A DNA stretch of 50,837 nucleotides from Bimuria novae-zelandiae CBS 107.79 (taxonomy: Eukaryota; Ascomycota; Dothideomycetes; Pleosporales; Didymosphaeriaceae). Location of the stretch: contig ML976719.1 in assembly GCA_010015655.1 (NCBI GenBank), positions 195,206 to 246,042 of the forward strand, in the 5' to 3' direction. This document shows, piece after piece, positions 10,289 through 19,709 of the stretch (within the stretch, counting starts at the first letter, position 1; each line of letters opens with the position of its first letter). The notes under the pieces were generated by a model. It saw only the letters and a program-made list of their open reading frames with translations, was not told where the DNA came from and searched no databases. The position numbers and the translations under genes were made by a program.

Positions 10289-12400
10289 ACGTGTCCGTGC
10301 GCGTGCCGAGCCACTTCGCGTGACGAGCCACCCAACACCATAACAGCTCATGCAAGAATGAGGCTGCAGAACCACCCACAAACAATATTATTATAAGATT
10401 TTCTACTAGGGTAGTTAATCGATAGCTGCGATTAATTTGCACTACTTAAATCTATCTAGAAGCTTAACGTCGCGGCCGCTGCGTGTAGATTTGCTCGGGG
10501 CAGCAGATGCGCCCTCTGAGGCCTCCCCAACATCTGTAGCATTAACAACACGTTTTGGACGCTTTCTGCTCTGTGCAGATGGCTGAGAAGCCTTTCTCTT
10601 ACACCTTTAGGATAGTTGTAGAGCTTTTTCTGCGTCGCGGGCAGACTTCTGGGCGGCGCGCTAAGCTGCCTTTTTAGCCCTCTCCTTCTCCTTCGCCTTC
10701 TTAGCTACCTCTCGCGCATCACGCTTTTCCTGTTATATTTTCTCCTTGTATAGCTTAGCTACCTTCTTTAGCTCTGCTATTTTTACTTTTTAAAGCTATT
10801 GCTACTTATCCTCTTATTCCTTAATAGATTAACGAACACGTGCCTCCCTTACCTTCCTTAGTAACTATAAGATAGCCCTACTTTAATACTCCTAGCGCTA
10901 TTAAAGATTTAGAGTCTTGCTCTTCTTTCTACGCTTCTCCTTAATAGATAGTGCCTGCTTAATCCCATCTATCTCATGCTTAAGTAGCTCATTTTGGATA
11001 AATAGGTAGTGGAGCGATTAACGAAGCTTCTTTGTATCTTAACTACCCTAATCCTTTACTACTAATCGTACAAGCCTATCCATCTTTCTCCAGTCATGAT
11101 CGCTAAGCCCTGATAAGGAGTTATCGCCTAATTCTTAATCCTAGGCGAACCTATCCAGGATAGGATTAGGATCAGGTGGCGATATGCCTGTGGCTCTAAA
11201 AGAGCTAAGGATAGTTAATTCCTTAAAGGAGGCCTTCCACGCATTCTAGAATAAGGGGAAGAAGTCGTCTTTAGTAATAGAAGCTAGGCCTTAGCTTCTA
11301 TAAAGGTATCGTGATAGCTCTGCTAAGTATACTATTAATAGAGGCTTAAACATCGTAACGTTAAGTGGCTAAAGCGTATAAGTTAAGTAAGGAGGTAGGA
11401 CAGCAAGCAGGATCTTATGCTTATTATAATAGTTAATAAAGTCTATAGTAACATAAGATCCGTGGCCGTCTATAATTAAAAGACAATATAATCGTTAAGT
11501 CTTCTCTTTTATATAGCGATCGAACACCTGCTCAAGCCAGGCATGTCCGATATCGTTATTTGTCCAGCTAGAGGATAATAAGGTGATAAAGACTTTATGT
11601 TCTCCTGCCTTGATATCCTCTACCTAGCTTGATTGGATGCCCTTGTTGGCGGCCTCATAAATAAGGCTTGGCGGCAGAGCTGATCCATCAGCGCAGATAC
11701 ATGCCAGGAGCGTGATCCATGCGCGATTGCCATCTTGGAGTGATGCCCTAACCTCCTTCTTCTCCCACATTCGTCTGCTGAATATTCTCTTTAATCTACT
11801 AACAATACCGATTAGGACGCCTTTTTCATCCATATTGTAGATATAACGAGGATCTATGCGATATTCATCCATCTTACTATATAAAAGGTTAAAATAGAGG
11901 CGATATTTATCCACTAAATTAGCTTTGTGGCGATTGTTGTCCATCCCGATGGTCCATTGGGAGATAAGATAAATGCTGTGTCGGTTAATAAAGCGGGTAA
12001 CCCAGCTCTCGCTAACTGGCTCCTTTACTATCGTAGAGGCAAAATTCTGTATCATCTCTCTAGTAGGAGGTGTATGTCTCTTTGTAAGTCCTTCGATATA
12101 TCGTACAAGCTCCTGCTCTTGTTGTAGTGTAAGTTTCTACTGGTTGATATTCTTGGCTTCATTTGGGGCCTGAACGCGCTTGTGTCTTCGGGACAACGTA
12201 GTCCAATCTACACTATAGGTAGCCGCTATTTTTCTATATGAAAATTTTTCTCCTAGATCCAAAGATTGAATAGCTTTAATCGCATCTTCAATTGCCCCCA
12301 TATTGGTGGAGTTACGACGCGTCAAAGTTAGTGAGTCATTCAGTCTTTAGGTGTTGGGTGGCTCGTTACGCGAAGTGGCTCGGCACGCGCACAGACACGT
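10289..12400 (-). mobile_element. Fot1/pogo-like DNA transposon, 2.1 kb
   Basis: Terminal inverted repeats of 51 bp (10289-10339 and 12350-12400) start ACGTGTC(C/T)GTGCGCGTGCCG and differ at only two positions. TA flanks both sides (10287-10288 and 12401-12402). The element inserted at the TA that joined the right terminus of the two-gene Tc1 element to the terminus of a second Tc1 element. Its length matches the related element at 19710-21811. The near-identical repeats against a decayed transposase suggest moderate age with RIP. Confidence 0.88.
10412..12325 (-). pseudogene. Fot1/pogo-family DDE transposase, RIP-inactivated
   Basis: ATG 12325 opens a centromere-protein-B-type helix-turn-helix (SYRKIAATYSVDWTTLSRRH). 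A TAG at about 12140 interrupts it, then the same frame resumes with the tail of the DNA-binding domain (SESWVTRFINRH) and the catalytic core. Core motifs are YIYNMDEKG (first Asp), LLIIDGHGSY (second Asp) and PPYLTYTLQPLNVTMFKPL (third position Asp to Asn; one Gln codon now TAG). A Lys/Glu-rich coiled region and a basic tail (SRKRPKRVV) follow. Most premature stops replace Gln or Trp. The core segment 11624-12055 is still open. The C-terminal boundary near 10412 is approximate. Confidence 0.85.
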
Positions 12401-12643
12401 TATTGGTGTTGTGTAAAACACCATCCCGACCCACTCTGGACGCTTGTTAGGTAATCGCTTCCCCGCTTTCATGGTTGTACACCTAATTTGAGTTGCCAGC
12501 TGGGCTCACCTAAGTGGGTCTGCTCAGCCCAACCTCTTGGCGCCAAGATTTGGTCGCAAAAGGTGGGCTGAGCAACTCCACTCAAATCTTTTTTAAAGGG
12601 TGGGCTCACCTTCGACGACTTTGTTCACTTTCCAACTCGAACT

Positions 12644-15600
12644 ATGTCTACGGAAGGTAATAGCTTCCTAATGTATTACCAATGCATTGTCATTTTATGT
12701 CTAATATATAACTCCAGATGATGTCATTCATGCAATTGAGACGCCAGCACCCTGGGGCGACTATACTTCCCAGGACGACCCTACCTATCATCGCATGATA
12801 GATTATATCAACAGTCGATCAGATAGTAGTAGCATTTCACAGAGCGAAGAGGGCGAGGAGTTTGATCCTACTATAGTTCTAGTAGGTAATATTATAACTT
12901 ATTAAGAAAACATTAGTAACAGCTTTTAGGTTGAAATTGCATAATAAAGTTATCTTACTACTATAACAGCTGCTAATAATCAGAGGGCTGTAAAAGTTGG
13001 GCAAATCTTTTTTATAGATTTGCTACCTGAGTTTCTAAATAGCTCTGAAGATGGCTTTGCATATGTTGTTAACGTGTTGGCATGGTCGGATACTGAAAGA
13101 AAGGCGTTTAATCAGCGAGTAGGATAATCTATTCTGAAGGTATTGCAAATGAGTTGCTAATATAATTTAGGTAATGTACAGCTGTGCACAGGTTGGCGCA
13201 GTAGAGAAGAAAAGCAGCTCATCATTTTTTAATAATGCTCCTATTCATCGAACAAACTATATCTGTACAGGTACTGTCTCCTGCACATATCTAGATTCAG
13301 ATATACAAGCGATGCATCATACTGAAGTTACCGCTTCTATGCTTGAGACTATCCGACAAGTTCGAGCAAGGAATGGGCGAGACTCACAGGAAGTTGATGC
13401 AAATAGGTTAGGAATATCCTGTTAATATATTAGATAAACTTTCTAACAGGTCTTCTATAGCTTCTATCTTTCAGAGTAGTAAAAGTTCCTTAATGGGATA
13501 GCCTGCATACAACCTGAATCTACGTGTACTGCTAGATTCGTTGAAGAGTCTAGGCCAGTATGTGTACCTAAGAATAAGTTAAGGGTGTATTGCTAATACA
13601 TTTACCTGGTCTTAGACAATTTTAGGTGTCCCCTAATACCTTATTTAGTGTTAGAACTGTGCCTATCGCTTATGGTTACACTACTCTTGGCCTCTTCTAC
13701 TTTGATATCGCTATCAGGTTGACTTCCTACGCAATCGATTTAATAATGTGGCTACAGAGAATAGAATAGATAGCTGTCATGTTGTCGAATACACTGGCGC
13801 AAGGCGAAAAAAATGTGGTAAGATATTGTGAATGGTTTGCGAATAGATTCTAAATGTGTTAGGTGTCGACCACTTTCAGGGTCAAGGCGAGCTAGTCAAA
13901 TCGAGCTGTGGTGTAAAGTTCATTCGAATCGTACCTGCAGATCTGACTTTATATCCATACATTATTTGGGTGTCGATAGGCACTCATACCCACCCGCCTC
14001 CTGCAGTTAATAAGACACTAAAAGATATACGACAAGGGCTTCTAGATATTATCCAGCGGATTAACGACCCATGCCTTACCAGGAGTACGTTACTGCATGA
14101 CATTAAAAATATATTACTAATATATTAAGATACTCTACTTAGGAACCTATTGGTCCGGGACTTCTGTTAGTAGTACGACGGCTTAAGTTTACAAGATGTT
14201 TATGCTAGTCTTGTAAATTAAGACAAGATTAACGCCTTAATCTATAAGCAGCGGGTTCTCAATTACCCCTACGGCCAAGAAATAGCTGCTGTAGAGTACG
14301 GGTTTAAAGTTAGGCATCAGAATAGAGATGACCAGGTATACGAAGAACTAACCAGGATAGTAATGTATTGCTAATACATTAATAGTATATTTAAGATGTC
14401 TTCTACGACGGGGAGAATTTTATGGTTATATGCTTTTTTAAGCAGCAGCTTGAAGTGTTTATGTAATAGGAATGGCTTTAATGCGATATGGCCTTTAAAA
14501 GGCTAAAGAACAAGAATGAAAAGGAGATCGTCTTTGCAATGATGAATAAAACAAATTGGAAGAGTAAGAAACTATAAAGCGTCAGAAATCTATTACTAAC
14601 ATATTATAGCATTTACCCTTATCCGAGTATACGTCAACCAAGAGTCGACTGAAATGTACTATTAGATGTTTAAAAGAGTCTTTACCCTGATTGAGATAAG
14701 ATACGGCTATCAGGTTTGATGGCAACATCTACACGGAGAAGGTTTTGCAGCACTCGTTATGGATATAGACATAAAACACCTTTCAGGTAAGATAGCAAAT
14801 GCATTAGATATGTATCCCTAATGCATTTAACAGGATTTGGATTATATCTCCAGGAGATAGACCCTTCGTCTCGGAGCTGGCAGTGGCAGATTAGTCATGC
14901 TATTGTTTACTATATTATACACTTTAAAAGAGGCATTGAACGAGCGGTTAAGAGTGCCTATGGAGCTGTTGATAAGTCTTATCACTCTCTATATAATCAG
15001 CTTCTCTAGCTACTGTTTTGTCAAACAGTAGAGGACTATAATACTCTCTGCGATGAACTAAGCAGTAAGCGTAACATATATCTAGAATGGATTCTGAATA
15101 TATTATTAATCGATTTAGATCCCTTACTGTACCCTCCCTCCATCGTCGCCTGGGCACGTCACAAGAAAAATGAAATATTTCGGTGTGGTTTAAATAAAGC
15201 CTCATCGAGTATAGGGACTAGTACATGGGAGAGTATAAGTGCACATACTAATGCCTGTGAGCAAACCCATTACAAAAGTAATGCATTTAGGCGCTGGCTG
15301 CCTCTTCTTCGTGCTATTCAATAGTAAGTTCAGTAACATCTTATAAATACTATTATAAAACGTTTAAATCATAAGTGCTAATTCGCTGCTAGTGGGCAAC
15401 TCCTTGATAAGAGAGACTGCCAGCAGTTAAGTCATTACCTGGACTACGGGGCCCAGCATTCGTGGAGATCAAAGAGCCTGGCAGCCCAGTTGCAACGGAG
15501 CAGATTTGAATACGGTATGCTTATCCAAATACATTACCAATATATTATTAATATATACTAGCTCGCAGACAACAACTCTTAGCTTCAGTTAATAAACAGC

Positions 15601-16062
15601 TGTTTCCCCCCGATGGGGAAGCAACATCCTCGGGTGATATTCGCCAGAGTAGTTCACGAGGCAGAAGCCAAGGACGCTCTCGAAGATCTACTTCCACTCA
15701 GTCAAGTTCATCTCGAATGTCAAGGTACGTAATATATTTATAATGCGTGTGCATTAGATTTATAATACATTAATAATGCTTTTAGTCCAGCACAGGGTTA
15801 TCGACGCGCCTTATCTCAAAACCTTCTTCAGCAAGTACAAGCACAAGCACAAACACCAGTTACGAATCTTTCAAGCGAGTATATCAAGCAGCTAAAACAT
15901 AGGCGTGAAGAGGCCGATGTTGTAGAGCGTAAAGAAGGTGTTAAGCGGTTAAAGATTAAGAATGAGGAACGGCTGCTTAAACTTGAGATGGAACGAGTAG
16001 ATCTTGAGGAAAGGAAACTTGCTCTTATTAAGCGGAAGAAAGCAGCAGGATTGCCTATTTAG
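12644..16062 (+). pseudogene. MULE-type transposase with GCM1/WRKY-like zinc finger, many short introns
   Basis: ATG 12644 begins a multi-exon frame. Introns at 12657-12717, 12882-12983 and 13119-13170 join cleanly. Later segments show a zinc-finger motif with SSCGVKFIRIVP and VSIGTHTHPPP (about 13870-14000) like that of fungal MULE proteins. Core-like blocks follow: CDMAFKRLKNKNEKE (14480), EIRYGYQVRFQHLHGEGF (14690-14750), GFGLYLQEIDP (14830), WQWQISHAIVYYIIHFKRGI (14880) and HTNACEQTHYKSNAFRRW (15250). The C-terminal coiled coil is rich in Glu/Lys (15880-16060). TAG/TAA pairs replace Gln near 14168-14222 and 14464-14480, and a frame problem lies around 13450-13600, so it is not functional. 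The family call rests on recalled motifs; exon ends after 13170 are not fully resolved. Confidence 0.65.
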
Positions 16063-16153
16063 ATAGAAAAGCTACCTGGCGCAATCCCTGGATCTTTGAC
16101 TTCCCCGTAAAGCATTAATATCACAATCCTAATGCATCCGCAATGGGTTCTGA

Positions 16154-17066
16154 TTATATTTTAGTGCCCGACTCAGACTCAGACTCAGACTCAGACGTAA
16201 ACGCCTCCCAAGCCTTGCAATTCGAGCCCTTTGGGCCTGGACAGGCTAGGACATTGTGAGTACATTGCCAATACATTACATGTAGATTTGAACTCACTAC
16301 GCTTGACCTCCTTGCAGGCTGGACACCACTTGCCGATACCAGCTGTCTTCCGCATTTGGCTTTTGTTAACCTAGCTAATATATTAGCAGCAGCATATAAA
16401 CATATTACATGTATATTACCGTCCTATCCTTCTTGCGTGGAACAAGCGGGCGGTGGATCTTTTTCGGGGGCTTGGATGGGGTAACAGGTCCTGGAGTTTG
16501 TTCGATCTCAGAGTTCGGATCATAGTCTGCACCTAAAGCATCATGCTTTTTTATTATAGCCTTGTAGAATTCTGCGATGCATTAGTAATGCATTGACAAA
16601 TTATTAACAATGCAATGAAAATCTACTTTCAGCTTCGATGCCTTCAGAGCCGCTGCTGGTCCCCTTTCTCACTTCCGCAACTTTCATCTTGTGGGCGGTC
16701 TTGACGTGGCTGCGAAGGTTTCCCGTGTGGCTGAATCTCGGCTAGTGAAAGTGAGAAAGCCTTCTAAATACTTTGGGAATATATTGACAGACCTTCCTGC
16801 AGAGCTCAACCTCTTCACCCTCATCGGCAATATTGCAACGACAGAATAGCTCTCCTAGGCCGATGACAACTTCGCCCGCGTTCTACGAAAAGATTAGCAA
16901 TTTATTCCGAATGGATTAGCTCTAGCTTACGTTCACGCCCCATGGCTCAAGACCACGAGGGCGCTCTCCCAGCGCAGAGTAGGCCTTGTAGGCGGCCTGA
17001 AACTAGTTAGAATACGATGAAAACATTCTAATTGTAGTTCGTACTTACAGAATCTTTCCAGGACAT
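16154..17066 (-). CDS. Zinc-finger protein inside the MULE, seven exons, apparently intact
   Basis: ATG 17066 to TAA 16154. Exons (plus coordinates): 17049-17066, 16931-16996, 16793-16882, 16627-16741, 16420-16571, 16280-16370, 16154-16245, totalling 624 nt (207 residues). Every intron is GT-AG, 34-55 nt, and all phases agree. The protein has a C2H2-like finger (LCRKPRFSHTGNLRSHVKTAH, split here as ELCRK plus FSHTGNLRSHVKTAH), a Pro/Lys-rich linker (TPSKPPKKIHRPLVPRKK), a second Cys cluster (KWCPACKEVKRSEF, CPGPKGSNC) and a Ser-Glu repeat tail. It converges on the transposase and ends 91 bp from it. It may be a transposon accessory DNA-binding protein. Three introns carry AATGCATT-like palindromes around the branch site. 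No named family recognised; the start codon and first small exon are the least certain. Confidence 0.6.
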
Positions 17067-17469
17067 TTGCTAATGCATTCGTGGTGGCTTACGAGTTGAA
17101 ACCACCTTGAATTTTGAAAGCGGTTGTGTGAAGCATGAGTCAGCACAGCTTGGCATTGCCAAGAAAAGTGCGCCGAGGTAAGCGATTAGGTGGCCTGAGC
17201 TGTATGCTCACCTAATTTTGTATAGCTAATAATATAACTAAAGAAAATATAGTAACTTTCCTTATTTTTTAAGTACTATAAAGTATACTAATTAATCCTA
17301 AAAGGCTTACTAGGTATAAACTATAGCCTTTAATAGTACAGGCGATTATTAAGTATATAAAGGATAAGTAAAATAACTATAAAATTTATAAATCTCTTAA
17401 AGTTAACCCTAAAACTATATATAAATATTAACTTAATGTAGAAACGTTTAGTTAGGTATACTCTCTATA

Positions 17470-17855
17470 TGTAACAGGAACAATCGCTCGTCGACACGAG
17501 AACCCTTGGCCAGTCAAGATAGGATTCGAGATCATCCGAAAACCGACACTCATCCGTATCGGACCAATTTCGGATCTATCAGACCGATGGGGAACTACAG
17601 ATCCGATTCGGACCTATTTCGGATCCATCAGACCGACGGTCAACCTATGGCAGATATGTGCTAGCTAGCCATCTGGGAAGAGGTGTATTTAGAGGAGCTT
17701 AGGGCCTTTGTAGTTCAGTACCTTTTCCGTATCCTTTCGTACCAGGCCTATAGGCACTTAATTCATTCGAGGCTACATTCTTATACACGCACTCCCATAT
17801 GCCTCTGCTAGGAGATACGCCAACATCGATCCTTTGAGTGACCTGCGCCGATACA
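17470..17855. mobile_element. Solo LTR of a retrotransposon, 386 bp
   Basis: The insert begins TGTAACAGGAAC and ends GCCGATACA, the TG...CA ends of an LTR, and is flanked by a perfect 5-bp duplication CTATA (17465-17469 and 17856-17860). It splits the Tc1 relic exactly where the homologous protein is continuous. It contains a 39-bp direct repeat (17552-17590 and 17601-17639, core ATTTCGGATC-ATCAGACCGA). Unlike the relic around it, it is GC-normal, so it landed after most of the RIP or escaped it. Internal retrotransposon sequence is absent. Confidence 0.8.
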
Positions 17856-18294
17856 CTATAGTATATAAAAATTAGTCGTCCGCTATTACTATAGTAGTGC
17901 TATAAAAATATAATTTTAGAGCTTTTACGGGGCAAACCTATAGTATATATTAATAAAATACAGGCCTTCTTATACAATAACTTTAACGTATAAATATTAG
18001 TAGCTACTATTACGAGAGCCCTCGCTAGTATAAGGTAGAGTTAAAAAGCTACGTTAAAAGCTACTAGAGAGCGTTATAAAGGCTTTTATTAAGTATTTTA
18101 GGCGCGCTACTAATAAATACATAAACTAAAATAGGTTATCTGCCTTAACAAGAGCGCTTGTAATAAGAGAACTGGCAATAGAAAGTATGCCTGGTCAGCC
18201 ATAAACACGCCCGCCAACGTATAGTACTCTACACGGCGCTTAGAGCGATAGAGCTTGCTCCCTGTTATAGATATACGTAGCTACGTGTAAAAAG

Positions 18295-18459
18295 CGCCCT
18301 GACTACGGGCGACTCAGTCTATCCACAGTACTAAGGCGATCCCTTAGAGAGGGAAGAGAAGGGCTGCGGCGAGGGAAGTAGATAGGCGGAAGGCCCGGAT
18401 AGCGCTGGTCTAGAGCGGACTAGGGCCGTCGAGGGCCCTCGACCTACGACTCGTGACAC
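18295..18459. mobile_element. 165-bp GC-rich insert, possible MITE
   Basis: This block interrupts the Tc1 relic between residues matching YLT and YIIFQGA of the homologue. TAC flanks both sides (18292-18294 and 18460-18462). Its ends GTGTAAAAAG and, reversed, GTGTCACGAG are weakly similar. GC is much higher than in the surrounding relic. A non-autonomous element is the simplest reading; family unknown. Confidence 0.45.
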
Positions 18460-18870
18460 TACGTTAACTATGTAATATTCTAGGGCGCAAATAACGTAGA
18501 GCTTTAAAAAAAATTTAGTAAATAAAATACTCCCTTATTATAATTTATAATTAAGAGATTAATTAGTAATAGTTCTTAATAATACCTCTATTTATAGGTT
18601 AGAAAGGATTATTATATTATACGTGAAGGTAAGCATTATACTTAAATATTTACTACTATACTTACTAGATTTTAATTTAATTAAGTAGACTTTTAAGACG
18701 CTAAAAAACTAGATAAAAAGGTAATATAAATACGCTTATACTTACAAGGACTTTACCTACTTCTTAAAGAAGGCAGTACAGCGCGTGTGCTATAGAGAAT
18801 ATTTTATTTACTACTATAAAATAGTACTTTAACTTATAAGTCTTAAATTAGTTATAACTACTTAACTATA

Positions 18871-19709
18871 AATTATATTAAGTTAATATAGTAGCCTAGC
18901 TACTTACTAAAAGTTAATACCTTTAAGTACGCGTAGCTATAAATTTAATATTATATAATTACTAACTTTAAGCTTAGCTATAATGCCTATTAGTATAGGG
19001 ATTAGTAGGAGAGAAAGTAGGAGGAGATATTTATTAAAACTATTAATTAATAAGTAATACTTGTCCTTAAGATAGTACGCAGGATTATTAGATATAATAA
19101 GAAAAATAACTTTTATAAGTAACTATAATACTAAAAAATCTCGTAATAGCTTTGTTTATATATGAATAAGTAGCCTTATTAATTATAGCTTATTTTATTA
19201 TATATTATAGCAGTAAATATTTATTATATATAATAATCTTACTGTGTTGCGATGCGCAAGCGCATTTGGTGGGTGCTGCACGGGCCTATAACTCAAAAAA
19301 AAAACGAGCTTCTTCGTACAGGATTGGTCCCTATTTATCCTTAGGATTCGATTTAACATTTCTCGCGTACGAGCGTGCGAGGGAGGAAAAGCGCGTGCGT
19401 CTTCTTTAAGTATCTACTGTATAAGAAACACTTCCTGTTGTAGAGTTAATTACTGCTAGTATACGTGGCTGTTTTGGCTGCTCTATACGCCTCGTAAACG
19501 CGTTAAGAGTGTAGATTACGGGATGTTGTACGCCTTCGTAGTAGCCCGTTAACTAGGATAAATACTAGTAATAAAATTATAGATGGCTGCTTGTATGACT
19601 GCTTTACGATTATCCATTTTGGGTGGCTAGGTGTTGAGATCTGATCGGTGATCAGCAACCCCGGGTGATCAGCAACCCCGAGTGATCAGGATCCCAGTCA
19701 GCTAGCTTA
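18871..19709. other. AT-rich relic then normal-GC sequence without a gene
   Basis: 18871-19240 is TA-rich and unreadable. 19262-19325 repeats, in inverted orientation, a sequence found at 6835-6905 (GCACGGGCCTA ... AAAACGAGCTTCTTCGTA). A 17-bp word GTGATCAGCAACCCCG is tandemly repeated at about 19651-19690. No coding frame is recognised. Confidence 0.55.
19651..19690. repeat. 17-bp tandem repeat
   Basis: GTGATCAGCAACCCCG(G/A) occurs twice in succession and is followed by a partial third copy (GTGATCAGG), just before the Fot1-like element at 19710. Confidence 0.8.

Larger units (their letters stand above)
12490..17208 (+). mobile_element. Mutator-like (MULE) transposon carrying two convergent genes, 4.7 kb
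   Basis: CACCTAATTT occurs at 12480-12489 and again at 17209-17218, a 10-bp target duplication within the expected 9-11 bp for Mutator-like elements. Just inside, GTTGCCAGCTGGGCTCACCTAA (left, 22 bp, read in parts CAGCT and CACCTAA) and the reverse complement of the right end share CAGCT and CACCTAA, a short imperfect inverted repeat. Plus-strand transposase (12644-16062) and minus-strand zinc-finger gene (16154-17066) converge. Near the left end, words around GGTGGGCTGAGCA and TGCTCAGCCC form a local palindrome (about 12510-12575). Confidence 0.75.
17290..18870 (+). pseudogene. Tc1-like transposase relic, interrupted by solo LTR and small insert
   Basis: Three pieces align in order with the transposase at 9078-10144. 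17290-17469 gives the N-terminus (IYKSLKVNPKTIYKY). 17861-18294 gives the central part (FLYNNFNV, then KSACNKRTGNRKYAWS with the acidic residue lost). 18463-18870 gives the catalytic end (IVLNNTSIYRLE, where Asp became Asn, and LLLYLLDFNLIKQTFKTLK, where Pro-Ile-Glu became Leu-Ile-Lys). Stops are TAA/TAG at Gln or Trp codons. Orientation is opposite to the first copy, as expected from its terminus at 12403. Decay is heavier than in the first copy. Confidence 0.75.
12403..18900 (+). mobile_element. Second Tc1-like element, split by three insertions
   Basis: After TA 12401-12402 a terminus begins TTGGTGTTGTGTAAAACACC, followed by ATCCCGACCCACT. It matches the transposase-side terminus of the element at 6914-10286, including a later GTAATCG-TTCC and GTACACCT stretch. 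The element is interrupted at 12489 by a Mutator-like element, resumes at 17209, is interrupted by a solo LTR (17470-17855) and a 165-bp insert (18295-18459), and its transposase is legible to about 18870. I did not find its far terminus or the accessory gene, so the right boundary is unknown. Confidence 0.65.

Noticed and set aside
10148..10442. Two minus frames spanning the Tc1/Fot1 junction
   Set aside because: They cross two transposon termini and the TA junction, so they are chance frames in inverted repeats.
18295..18459. Possible tRNA or 5S-like gene in the GC-rich insert
   Set aside because: I could not lay out a cloverleaf or A/B box pair convincingly.
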